Source: an archaeon GW2011_AR20
GTDB lineage: Archaea > Nanobdellota > Nanobdellia > SCGC-AAA011-G17 > GW2011-AR20
DNA length: 55,617 nt
NCBI GenBank assembly: GCA_000830315.1
Contig: CP010426.1
Coordinates: 506,743-562,359, forward strand
Reading direction: 5' to 3'
The notes below the pieces were generated by a model, which was not told where the DNA came from, did not search any database, and was given only the letters and a program-made list of their open reading frames with translations. How positions within the stretch are numbered: the first letter of the stretch is position 1; each line of letters opens with the position of its first letter. Position numbers and translations under genes: made by a program. Shown here in pieces: positions 9,057 through 16,625 of the stretch.

Positions 9057-10568
9057 TTAGAAATTGTAGAATACTTTTGCTCCACCCGAATAATCTTTTC
9101 CGTGTTTTATTATCCTTCCGCCTAATTTTATCTTTCCTAAGTTTAAATCTATTCCAATTCCCGGCCTAAATCTTTTTACTTTATCATTTGTTGAATATGT
9201 ATCTCCATTTCTTGCTACAACGCGATTTAAGTTATCTTTAAGGTACTCCTTAACTTCTCTTGTCATTGTTAGATTATTTACTTCAACACCAGCATTTCCT
9301 ATTAAAGAAATTAGTCCTGAATTATATCCAAATTCCCCGCCATAATATACATCTAAACCTCTTTCAGATATTCTTTCAGAACCCTCACCATAAAAACCAG
9401 TTATTTGATTTGGAGCTGTTCTAACAATTCTGTCAGGATTTCTAGATGATCTCTCACCATAAGCGACTTCTGCTCCCAATATCCAATTTCCTAAATTCAG
9501 TCTTGCTGTTACATTTCCATTATATTTATTTTTATTAAACTCATAACCAAATCCTAAATCGAACGCATAAGCGCCATATTGTCTTATTATTTGATCTAAA
9601 GAGTCTAACCCGGTTGTGATTTTTTCCTGCTCTTCTTTTATCACCTTTAATTCCTTTTTATCCGAAACATCTAAAGAATCTTTTTTTGAGAGCCTTTTCT
9701 CAAGGTCCTTTAATGTTACTAGTTTAAACTTCAAACTATCTATTCTGCCTTTATATAATTCAGATGGAGTTGTTGCTTGCAGGTGTTTTAAATAATCTGA
9801 CTCACTTAATGCCTTTGTAGTATCACCTTCTAATGCTTGTGTTTTAACACCCGCAGTGTCTTCTAATGATTTTACTCCAGTTTTTGTAGTATCACCTTCT
9901 AATGCTTGTGTTTTAACACCAGCAGTATCTTCTAATGCTACTTGTGGTTTATATTGTGCAGATTCTTCTAATGATTTTGCTCTAGCCTTTGTAGTATCAC
10001 CTAATGCCTGTGCCTTAACCCTACTACTATCGCCTGACTTTTCTCTATCTTTGAATTCAATATACTTAAAATTATCACCCTGTTTTTCTATTAAGAATAT
10101 TCCTGGCAGAGATGCCTTTCTATCGCTTGAAACATAAAAAAATGGAACAATGTAATTTCCATCCTTTAATTCATTTAAAAATCTTAATTCTTCTTCCGAT
10201 GTTACCTTTCCATCTTCAAATATGTTTGGGTCTTTTCTTAATAATTCATAACCAGATAAATCTTCTCTTGCCTGTTCTCTGCTTAATTCTTTGTTTCTTA
10301 TTAAATCAATTACCTTGTCTAGATCGCCATATTCTAAATGAGCAGGAATTGTATCATTTCCAGAAACAGCTTTTAATTCTCCTGAAAAAGGACCCCTAAT
10401 TGTTAATATTGTTTGATCACCTAAAAATTTACCATATTTCCAGGCATGTGATACACTGTTGATTTCGCCACTCCATTTTATGGGCAATAACCTTGTTTTT
10501 TCCTGAGAATTAGCATCTCGATTAGCTAATAATGCCAAAATTAACGGTGAAAATTTTAATAATCTCAT
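9057..10568 (-). CDS. Secreted repeat protein with a beta-barrel-like C-terminal domain
   Basis: 503 residues from the ATG at 10568, chosen because a GGAG SD precedes it and a signal peptide (RLLKFSPLILALLANRDANSQ) follows. The N-terminal globular part runs to about residue 180. Next come near-perfect tandem repeats of a Thr/Lys/Ala-rich unit (AGVKTQALEGDTTK and shorter relatives), then a Lys/Asp-rich helical linker, then a C-terminal region of alternating Gly/aromatic beta strands (FDLGFGYEFNKN, ARLNLGNWILGAEVAYGE, VYYGGEFGYNSG, LGGRIIKHGK) ending in YNF. That last part looks like a bacterial outer-membrane barrel including the terminal Phe. Function unknown; it is the upstream partner of the cadherin-like gene. 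Confidence 0.6.
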   Translation of the reverse strand: MRLLKFSPLILALLANRDANSQEKTRLLPIKWSGEINSVSHAWKYGKFLGDQTILTIRGPFSGELKAVSGNDTIPAHLEYGDLDKVIDLIRNKELSREQAREDLSGYELLRKDPNIFEDGKVTSEEELRFLNELKDGNYIVPFFYVSSDRKASLPGIFLIEKQGDNFKYIEFKDREKSGDSSRVKAQALGDTTKARAKSLEESAQYKPQVALEDTAGVKTQALEGDTTKTGVKSLEDTAGVKTQALEGDTTKALSESDYLKHLQATTPSELYKGRIDSLKFKLVTLKDLEKRLSKKDSLDVSDKKELKVIKEEQEKITTGLDSLDQIIRQYGAYAFDLGFGYEFNKNKYNGNVTARLNLGNWILGAEVAYGERSSRNPDRIVRTAPNQITGFYGEGSERISERGLDVYYGGEFGYNSGLISLIGNAGVEVNNLTMTREVKEYLKDNLNRVVARNGDTYSTNDKVKRFRPGIGIDLNLGKIKLGGRIIKHGKDYSGGAKVFYNF

Positions 10569-10601
10569 TTTAACTCCAGCTGAAATTGTAAAATTCACTA
10601 C

Positions 10602-10616
10602 TTTATAAAGGTTTCG
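10602..10616 (-). promoter_or_regulatory. BRE/TATA promoter for the barrel-like/cadherin-like gene pair
   Basis: On the minus strand CGAAACCTTTATAAA; the TATA box ends 34 nt before the ATG at 10568, leaving a leader of about 10 nt with a GGAG SD. Confidence 0.65.
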
Positions 10617-10644
10617 ATTAAGTAACTACTTTTAAAAAGTAAAA

Positions 10645-10692
10645 TGGGAGAGCCAGAATTCGAACCTAGAGTTATACCCCTTAAATTTAGTA
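10645..10692 (-). pseudogene. Orphan tRNA 3'-half-like sequence downstream of tRNA-Trp
   Basis: The minus strand carries a T arm (stem CTAGG, loop TTCGAAT, stem TCTGG) followed by a 7-nt acceptor 3' strand CTCTCCC and an A discriminator at 10645. A matching 5' half (needing GGGAGAG) is absent: the preceding bases are the end of tRNA-Trp. The 20-odd bases before the T arm (AAGGGGTATAACT) could be an anticodon-stem strand plus variable loop. It is either a decayed tRNA or the 3' half of a split tRNA, as known in Nanoarchaeum. A palindromic ACTTTTTAAAAGT and T-rich stretch follow it. Confidence 0.45.
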
Positions 10693-10763
10693 TGGGCCCT
10701 AAGGGATTCGAACCCCTATCGTCGGTTCTGGAGACCGAAATTCTGCCATTAAACTAAGGACCC
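10693..10763 (-). tRNA. tRNA-Trp (anticodon CCA)
   Basis: On the minus strand the acceptor GGGTCCT pairs with AGGGCCC (one G-U); D stem GTTT/GAAT with GG in the loop; anticodon stem TCGGT/ACCGA with loop CTCCAGA giving anticodon CCA; 4-nt variable loop CGAT; T arm AGGGG-TTCGAAT-CCCTT; discriminator A, the archaeal/eukaryotic Trp identity. CCA is not encoded. There is no intron, although many archaeal tRNA-Trp genes have one. Confidence 0.93.
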
Positions 10764-10782
10764 TCAAGAAAAACTTAATTTG

Positions 10783-10798
10783 TTAATATATATAATTT
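10783..10798 (-). promoter_or_regulatory. TATA box of tRNA-Trp
   Basis: An AT-only element (AATTATATATATTAA on the minus strand) centred about 27 nt upstream of the mature tRNA 5' end, so transcription should start at or just before G1. Confidence 0.55.
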
Positions 10799-10799
10799 A

Positions 10800-11429
10800 C
10801 TATAAGCCATCTAAATATTCTTTTAGTGGTCGTAAAGCTGTCTTTGACCAATCTTCCACCTTATATTCTGGATTATTGCATACGAATTCTAAATCGTTTA
10901 TTCTTCTAAGTTCTCCATTATCTATTTCAGGATCTTTGGGCTTTATTAACACTGAATCGGTTTCTATTAAATATAGAATTCCAAAATGAACCGCATTCAC
11001 ACCAAAATCATGATAAATGTAACCGAGTGTCTTAGGATTTATAGAGCCATTTATTTCAACCTCTTCATTTAATTCCCTTAACATACTCTCTTGAATGGGA
11101 TTGCTCGTTGTAATGTCAGATTTTTCAACATGCCCTCCAACACCCCATGAGAATTTTCCTTGTAGCCTTTTTTCTGAATAATTCTCATCTTTTTTTGAAC
11201 GTTGATAAGCGAATATTCTTTTTGATTCAGGATTAACAATCATGCAATATCTGATTGGTTGCTTGTAAGTTGGATCATTTTCAGCGAATTTTGCGGTCAT
11301 AAATCCATAATTTTTTAATATTCTTGATTCATAGTCTATATCCTTATGTGATTTAAAACCTTCAAAGAAATCTTCTTGAAATAAATCATCTTTTCTTACA
11401 ACCATTATTAATCTGTCTTCTTTCCCCAT
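10800..11429 (-). CDS. Nudix hydrolase, MutT/COG4112-like phosphoesterase
   Basis: 209 residues. A Nudix box is recognisable: GVGGHVEK, then the helix QESMLRELNEEVEI near residues 123-136 with the metal-binding REL-EE residues intact; a short insertion separates the first Gly from the helix, as in the longer COG4112 type. The family hydrolyses nucleoside diphosphates linked to another moiety. The N-terminal 70 residues (VVRKDDLF...YESRILKNYGFM..AKFAENDPTYKQPIRYCMIVN) are typical of that subgroup. Substrate not known. It sits alone between the tRNA and trmY. Confidence 0.75.
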   Translation of the reverse strand: MGKEDRLIMVVRKDDLFQEDFFEGFKSHKDIDYESRILKNYGFMTAKFAENDPTYKQPIRYCMIVNPESKRIFAYQRSKKDENYSEKRLQGKFSWGVGGHVEKSDITTSNPIQESMLRELNEEVEINGSINPKTLGYIYHDFGVNAVHFGILYLIETDSVLIKPKDPEIDNGELRRINDLEFVCNNPEYKVEDWSKTALRPLKEYLDGL

Positions 11430-11463
11430 AAAATTTGTTTAATGGCAAAATATAAAAACTTAA

Positions 11464-12057
11464 CTAATAAATTCTTCTGTCTAACTCATTATTAACTATA
11501 GTAATGCATTGAGAAGCATGATACTCAATTTTACCAAGAGAGGCTCTTTCTGCGTTATGTCTCTGCAGGAATATTTCTGTTTTCCAAGGCATTCCAATAT
11601 AATCCCCAAATACAATTAAAATATTCCCTTTGAACTTAAATTCTCTAACATCCTTGCCTTTTTTATGCAAGTAAATTATCTGATAATCCTGTTTTTCCTT
11701 TATTAATTGCTCAAAACTTTTTTTACTTACTATAATTCCGGGATAAACTTCAATTTCTTCATTCAATTCTAAGTTAATTCCTTCTTCCAGAGCATGCTTA
11801 ATGAATTTTGCAATTCCCTTTTCATCGAAATAAAAACCTTTCAATTTCGCTCCATAAAAGGAAATTATTTTTGGAGGATATCTTGGTCCTTCCAGATTAA
11901 CATGAATAACTGTATCTTCCCTTAAACCTTTAGCCAACCATAAAGCGCTTGAAATGCATCTTGCAACTAAATCTAAGCGTCCGGCATCCGGTAAATTATC
12001 TAAACTAAAATTTCCATCGGTTCTTGCCTTTAACGCCCTTAATAAAAATTCTCTCAT
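11464..12057 (-). CDS. trmY: tRNA (pseudouridine-54 N1)-methyltransferase TrmY
   Basis: 197 residues, full length for the archaeal SPOUT family. Diagnostic segments: MREFLLRALKARTDGNFSLDNLPDAGRLDLVARCISSALWL at the N-terminus, and LIVFGDYIGMPW and the knot strand ASQCITIVNNELD at the C-terminus. It uses S-adenosylmethionine to methylate pseudouridine 54 in the tRNA T loop. A TATA element lies about 25-30 nt upstream, so the transcript is nearly leaderless. This gene is one of the clearest archaeal markers in the window. Confidence 0.92.
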   Translation of the reverse strand: MREFLLRALKARTDGNFSLDNLPDAGRLDLVARCISSALWLAKGLREDTVIHVNLEGPRYPPKIISFYGAKLKGFYFDEKGIAKFIKHALEEGINLELNEEIEVYPGIIVSKKSFEQLIKEKQDYQIIYLHKKGKDVREFKFKGNILIVFGDYIGMPWKTEIFLQRHNAERASLGKIEYHASQCITIVNNELDRRIY

Positions 12058-12088
12058 AAAAAATAGATAAATAACTTAATATATAAAT

Positions 12089-12505
12089 TTATTTTATTTC
12101 AATTTTTCTTAATTTCTTTTTCTCTGCTTTAGGCATTTTTATTTCCAGGATTCCATCTTTATAATTGCTTTCAACGTCTTCCGGAATTATTTTGCAAGGC
12201 AGGCTCATTACTTTATGAAACCCCTTATATGAACTCTCTTCTCTAGAATAATTTTTTTTCTTAATTTTTAATTCTGATTTCTTTTCAACCTTTACTTCTA
12301 AGGTGTTTTCATTAATTAATAACTGAATGTCTTCTTTTTTAATCCCAGGTAAATTGATTCTAAAAATTAATTCATCTTCATCTTCTCTGAGACTTGAGAA
12401 CGGTTCATTTATATTAAAATCCCTAAATCCGTCCATAAAATTATTTGCAAATAACTTATTCATTTCGTTCTGGATTTTTTTCATTTCTTTGAATGGATTG
12501 TACAT
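12089..12505 (-). CDS. hsp20: Small heat-shock protein Hsp20 (alpha-crystallin family)
   Basis: 138 residues. The alpha-crystallin core spans roughly residues 35-130: LREDEDELIFRINLPGIKKEDIQLLINENTLEVKVEK, then YSREESSYKGFHKVMSLPCKI, then the closing strand YKDGILEIKMPKAEKKK. An N-terminal amphipathic helix (NPFKEMKKIQNEMNKLFANNF) precedes it. The chaperone binds unfolding proteins in the cytoplasm as an oligomer. A strong BRE/TATA promoter and an inverted repeat between TATA and ATG suggest heat regulation. Confidence 0.92.
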   Translation of the reverse strand: MYNPFKEMKKIQNEMNKLFANNFMDGFRDFNINEPFSSLREDEDELIFRINLPGIKKEDIQLLINENTLEVKVEKKSELKIKKKNYSREESSYKGFHKVMSLPCKIIPEDVESNYKDGILEIKMPKAEKKKLRKIEIK

Positions 12506-12525
12506 TTTAATTACCTAGTTTAGTA

Positions 12526-12542
12526 TATACATCCCGTGTATA
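12526..12542. promoter_or_regulatory. Candidate heat-shock operator
   Basis: Perfect inverted repeat TATACA-TCCCG-TGTATA lying just downstream of the hsp20 TATA box, at the predicted transcription start, where an archaeal repressor would block polymerase. The regulator is not identified. Confidence 0.4.
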
Positions 12543-12546
12543 CATA

Positions 12547-12562
12547 TTTATAAATCTTTCGC
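12547..12562 (-). promoter_or_regulatory. BRE/TATA promoter of hsp20
   Basis: On the minus strand GCGAAAGATTTATAAA, close to the window's promoter consensus; TATA ends 42 nt before the ATG at 12505. Confidence 0.7.
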
Positions 12563-12604
12563 TTGAATATCTTTAAATACCTGCTTAAAATAAATAACTT
12601 ATGA

Positions 12605-13684
12605 ATGATATATAAAAAAATAATAAAGCCAGTATTATTTAGCATAGATGCAGAAACTGTTCATGATGCTACGATAAACCTGGGAAACAAACTTTCTAAA
12701 TACAGCTTAATAAAAAAGATTATTAAAAATATTTATTATTATGAAAACGATAAGCTTAATCTTAGCCTGTTTAATATTAATTTTAAAAATCCTGTTGGAT
12801 TGGCAGCGGGTTTTGATAAAAATGCCTTGCTTACCAAGTTTATTCCAAGTTTTGGATTTGGTCATATGGAAATTGGTTCCATAACAGGGGAAAAATGTTT
12901 CGGGAACCCAAAACCGAGATTATTCAGGCTTCCAAAAGACAAAGCTATCGTGGTTCATTATGGATTAAAAAATGACGGTGCCGAAATCATCTCTAAGAGA
13001 TTAAAACATGAAAAATTCCCGATTCCTGTTGGAATAAGTATCGCAAAAACAAATGATAAAGATATATTCGAAAAAGATGCAATTAAGGATTATTGCAAGT
13101 CTTTTAAATTATTTGCCAAAATAGGTGCTTATACAACATTAAATATTTCTTGCCCTAATTCAAAAGATGGGACAACTTTTTGCCAGGATACTATTGCATT
13201 GGAAAAATTGCTTAAAGAAATAAATAAGATTAAAACAGCCAAACCAACATTATTAAAAATTTCTCCAGATATAGATAAAGAGCAATTATCTAGTATAATT
13301 AAATTAAGCAGAAAATATAACATTTGGGGTTTAATAATTTCTAATTTGAGCAAGAACAGAGGCAACTTAAAAACAGATAAATCCATTGTAAATAAATATC
13401 CTGGAGGAATTTCAGGATTGCCAATGAAAAGCATTTCCAATAATTTGATTAAGGAAACTTATAAGTTAAGCAAAGGCAAAATTCCAATAATTGGATGTGG
13501 CGGGATTTTCAATGCAAATGACGCATATGAAAAAATAAAATTAGGAAGCTCCTTGCTGCAATTAATTACAGGAATGATTTATCAGGGACCGGTAATTGTT
13601 AAGGATATCAACAAAGGATTGGTTAAATTAATTGAGAAAGATAAATTTGAAAACATAAAAGAAGCCATTGGCTATAAAAATTAA
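12605..13684 (+). CDS. pyrD: Dihydroorotate dehydrogenase, class-2-like
   Basis: 359 residues; oxidises dihydroorotate to orotate in pyrimidine synthesis with FMN. The N-terminal AETVHDATINL segment and the NPVGLAAGFDKNA and FGHMEIGSITGEKCFGNPKPRLFRL blocks are class 2 (quinone-linked, membrane-associated) features. The FMN-binding C-terminus is GGISGLP ... IIGCGGIFNANDAYEKIKLGSSLLQL. The catalytic-base position reads NISCPN (Cys) where class 2 enzymes normally have Ser, so it mixes class 1 and class 2 traits. No other pyrimidine gene is adjacent. Start: ATG at 12605; an overlapping ATG at 12601 opens only a four-codon frame. Confidence 0.88.
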   Translation: MIYKKIIKPVLFSIDAETVHDATINLGNKLSKYSLIKKIIKNIYYYENDKLNLSLFNINFKNPVGLAAGFDKNALLTKFIPSFGFGHMEIGSITGEKCFGNPKPRLFRLPKDKAIVVHYGLKNDGAEIISKRLKHEKFPIPVGISIAKTNDKDIFEKDAIKDYCKSFKLFAKIGAYTTLNISCPNSKDGTTFCQDTIALEKLLKEINKIKTAKPTLLKISPDIDKEQLSSIIKLSRKYNIWGLIISNLSKNRGNLKTDKSIVNKYPGGISGLPMKSISNNLIKETYKLSKGKIPIIGCGGIFNANDAYEKIKLGSSLLQLITGMIYQGPVIVKDINKGLVKLIEKDKFENIKEAIGYKN

Positions 13685-13693
13685 ACATCCTAA

Positions 13694-14236
13694 CTAATTT
13701 ATCCTTGCATTTTTTATAAATTCTTTCATTGTTTTATAACCTTCAATTATATCATCTGGGGTTTGATAACGTATTGATATCGTGGGGTCATAAAAAAACA
13801 TCCCCCTATTAATCGTCCTAATCGTTTCTTCATCTTTTGAAAAATCAATGCTTCTTCTCAGTTCTATTAATGGAAATTTATATGGCTGCAAAATCCTACA
13901 AAACTTGCCGCATTCACTGTAAAATAATTCTCTCCTTTCATAATGGTCTTCTAGCCCAAATAATAAGTGGAAATCGTCGTTAACTGGCAAATACACCATT
14001 TTTAATTTATTATTTTCAATAGATTCTTTATTTCTTGCTAAGAAAATTCCGCTTAACAATTGGGTAAATGGTTTGTGCTTGGATAATCTTAACTCAATGT
14101 AGCAGTTGACTGAACTTTCATCGAGAATCGCATTTGCATTTATTTTATCAAAGCCCTCTAACCATAAATGATGGGCCAGGTTATGGTCTCTCTCATTCAT
14201 TAATTTGGATACATGATCGGCTATATTAAATTCCAT
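13694..14236 (-). CDS. Hypothetical protein
   Basis: 180 residues, soluble, no signal peptide or membrane helix. Rich in His near the N-terminus (RDHNLAHHLWLEGF) and Arg/Glu pairs later (EDHYERRELFYSECGKFCRIL). I recognise no family. It is convergent with pyrD (10 bp apart). The open frame with ordinary codon use and an AT-rich promoter-like region upstream make it a real gene. Confidence 0.5.
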   Translation of the reverse strand: MEFNIADHVSKLMNERDHNLAHHLWLEGFDKINANAILDESSVNCYIELRLSKHKPFTQLLSGIFLARNKESIENNKLKMVYLPVNDDFHLLFGLEDHYERRELFYSECGKFCRILQPYKFPLIELRRSIDFSKDEETIRTINRGMFFYDPTISIRYQTPDDIIEGYKTMKEFIKNARIN

Positions 14237-14318
14237 AAAACAAATTAATTACAAATCTTTTTAAATTTAATTATTAATAATGCTGTTTTTAATTTTGTAG
14301 AATTAATATGTTACTTAA

Positions 14319-15524
14319 TTAAATATAGCCAACAATAATATAATAAATCATAAACAAGGAAAATAATGCTCCTAAAAACGCCAAAACATTAAACTTTCCA
14401 ATTGTTAATGGGACCCTAAACTTTCTCTCCATATACGGCTTTCTGTATCTTAAAATAATTAAAGCAGTATTAACAAATGCGAATGTAACAAACAATCCAA
14501 AGTTAGCCAGCTCTGCAACAACTCTTATATCCCCTATTAAGGTGAACAATATCGAGACCAGCATTATTAGGAAAATAGCAACCCATGGTGTTCTTGTTCT
14601 TTTGTCTACGGATGATATAAATTTCGGCAGGCTTTTTTCACTAGCCATGCCATAAGTCATTCTTGAGGTTGTAACTAATGTAACTAATACTGTATTGCTT
14701 GTTGAAAATAAAGCTATTATGGCAAGAACTAAAAATGCTATCCCCCCAAAGGAACTTGCTGCAACATCCGCCAATGGAGCCTTTGATGCGCTTAACGTCT
14801 GCCAGCCAACAATTGAGACAGCGGAAATTGCAACTAAAATATAGATTATTGAACTTATTATTATGGAAAGAATAACCGCCTTCGGAATTGTTTTTTGAGG
14901 ATCTTTTGTTTCCTCTGCCAGTTTAATAATGTTATCAAATCCAAGAAACGCGAAAAATATCAAAGCAGTTGCCTGCAATACTCCATTAAAACCATTTGGC
15001 ATTTCAAAATAATCAACTTTTCCGATATATTTTATTCCTAAAACAATAATGATAAGCAACCCGATTGTTTCTATGAAAGTTGCAATAGTATTAAACCATG
15101 AACTATCCTTGATACTATAATAATTTAGTAATGATAATATTAATGTCAATAAAATTGCAACGTAAATTACGGGGGTGTTAAACAAAGCAGAGAAATAGCC
15201 CGCGAAACCCAAGGCAACTGTTGCAGCAGTAACAATTCCTGCAAATATAATTACTAATCCAATAAACAATGCCATTTTTCTGTTAAATGCACTTTCAATA
15301 TAATCAAATTCACCAGAATCTCTCCTGAACATCGAGGATAATTCAGCGTAGCTTAACCCAGTTAACATCGCAATTACTGCCCCAATAACAAAAGAAAGCC
15401 ATAGTGCATTTCCGGCAATGCCAGACGCAATTCCAATTAAAGCATAAATTCCTGCTCCGAGAATAACGCCAATGCCGGCTAAGGTTACCTCGAATAAACC
15501 AAGCTCTTTTTTTAATTTAACCAC
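14319..15524 (-). CDS. APC-superfamily amino-acid permease
   Basis: About 401 residues with roughly 11-12 hydrophobic helices. The first helix carries the hallmark VTLAGIGVILGAGIYALIG (GxG(I/V)xxGxG(I/A) substrate-binding turn), followed by GYSYAEL-like GLSYAELSSMF in helix 2, and FFAFLGFDNIIKLAEETKDPQKTIPKAV, a classic cationic/neutral amino-acid transporter signature. It imports amino acids, driven by ion symport or exchange. I start at the GTG at 15524 because a TATA box (15546-15553) lies about 25 nt upstream; a TTG at 15536 would sit too close to that box. It likely feeds the peptide/amino-acid catabolic run transcribed divergently. Confidence 0.88.
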   Translation of the reverse strand: MVKLKKELGLFEVTLAGIGVILGAGIYALIGIASGIAGNALWLSFVIGAVIAMLTGLSYAELSSMFRRDSGEFDYIESAFNRKMALFIGLVIIFAGIVTAATVALGFAGYFSALFNTPVIYVAILLTLILSLLNYYSIKDSSWFNTIATFIETIGLLIIIVLGIKYIGKVDYFEMPNGFNGVLQATALIFFAFLGFDNIIKLAEETKDPQKTIPKAVILSIIISSIIYILVAISAVSIVGWQTLSASKAPLADVAASSFGGIAFLVLAIIALFSTSNTVLVTLVTTSRMTYGMASEKSLPKFISSVDKRTRTPWVAIFLIMLVSILFTLIGDIRVVAELANFGLFVTFAFVNTALIILRYRKPYMERKFRVPLTIGKFNVLAFLGALFSLFMIYYIIVGYI

Positions 15525-15545
15525 ATAAATTTCCAATTTTTCTAA

Positions 15546-15553
15546 TATTTAAA
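15546..15553 (-). promoter_or_regulatory. TATA box of the amino-acid permease gene
   Basis: TTTAAATA on the minus strand, about 25 nt before the GTG at 15524; implies a leaderless message and decides the start. Confidence 0.45.
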
Positions 15554-15567
15554 GCTTTTTAATAAAG

Positions 15568-15605
15568 TTTATATAGTATGGTTAATTAAATTTTATAGAG
15601 GTGAT
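15568..15605 (+). promoter_or_regulatory. Promoter and SD of the peptidase/carbamate-kinase run
   Basis: TATA box TTTATATA at 15568-15575 followed by a strong SD GAGGTGAT directly before the ATG at 15606. The next genes follow within 3-10 bp or overlap, so this is the likely promoter for 15606-20277. Confidence 0.6.
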
Positions 15606-16622
15606 ATGGTAGACTTATTAGAAGAATTGCTAAATGCTTTTGGAGTTTCTGGAAGTGAAGCAAATATAAGAAAAATCATTATTCGCGAGATAAAAAAGTA
15701 TGTTCATGATATTCATGTTGACAAATCAGGCAACTTGATTGCGCATAAAAAAGGAAAAAGACCAAAGGTCATGCTTGCTGCGCACATGGATGAGGTTGGC
15801 TTGATTGTTAAAAATATTGATCCGCATGGAAGAGTTTTCTTCTCTGTTATAGGGGGCATTGATCCCTTAGCTTTAATATGCCAAAGAGTTTCAGTAGAAA
15901 CAACAAAAGGATTGGTTTTTGGAGTAATTACAATAGATGATATGAGCAATGCATTTAATATCGAGGTTAAACCGAAATTGAGCGATTTATATGTTGATAC
16001 AGGCTTAACACAAAAGGAATTGATTAAAATCGGCGTTCAAACCGGGGATTATATTTATTTCAAAAGAAAAACAATAAAACTTGGAACAAATGATCTTTTA
16101 TCAGGAAAAGCCCTGGATGATCGAGTTGGATGCTATATTCTGCTTCAGTTAGCCAAGAAATTAAAGCAAATTAAGAATGAAGTTTATCTGACTTTTACAG
16201 TTCAGGAAGAAATCGGCTTGTATGGTGCTAAGACTTCTGCTTACACAATTGATCCTGACTGGGCCATTGCAGTTGATGTTACAAACGCAGATGATTATGC
16301 GCCAGATGCAACAATCAGAATGAGCAAAGGTCCAAGCATTACAATAAAGGATGCAGAGATGCTTGGTAATCATGAAATTAACCAGTGGATTATGAAACTT
16401 TGCAAGAAACATAGAATACCATTGCAGTTAGATGTAAGTGATTTTGGCACAACAGATGCTTTGAACATAGCCGTATCAAAAAAAGGAGTTCCTGCCACTG
16501 CCATGACCGTTCCTGTAAGGAATTTGCATACAACAATTGGAATCGTCGATAGAAATGATATTAATTACGCTGTTAAATTACTTTATTTACTATTAAAAAA
16601 TCCGCCAAAATTAAAACTATGA
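15606..16622 (+). CDS. M42-family metallo-aminopeptidase
   Basis: 338 residues. Binuclear-metal motifs of the M42/TET aminopeptidase family in order: AAHMDEVG (first His/Asp), GKALDDRVG (bridging Asp), VQEEIGLYGA (catalytic Glu-Glu), AVDVTNADDYAPDA (Asp), and RNLHTTIGIVD (His). The inserted beta domain lies between the first two. Members assemble into large dodecamers and trim peptides to amino acids in the cytoplasm. It is the first gene of a tight five-gene run, so peptide breakdown products probably feed the downstream carbamoyl chemistry. Confidence 0.9.
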   Translation: MVDLLEELLNAFGVSGSEANIRKIIIREIKKYVHDIHVDKSGNLIAHKKGKRPKVMLAAHMDEVGLIVKNIDPHGRVFFSVIGGIDPLALICQRVSVETTKGLVFGVITIDDMSNAFNIEVKPKLSDLYVDTGLTQKELIKIGVQTGDYIYFKRKTIKLGTNDLLSGKALDDRVGCYILLQLAKKLKQIKNEVYLTFTVQEEIGLYGAKTSAYTIDPDWAIAVDVTNADDYAPDATIRMSKGPSITIKDAEMLGNHEINQWIMKLCKKHRIPLQLDVSDFGTTDALNIAVSKKGVPATAMTVPVRNLHTTIGIVDRNDINYAVKLLYLLLKNPPKLKL

Positions 16623-16625
16623 ATT

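Noticed and set aside
10569-10644. Permuted tRNA: 5' half downstream of the orphan 3' half
   Set aside because: No GGGAGAG or D-arm-like sequence follows on the minus strand before the next gene's promoter.
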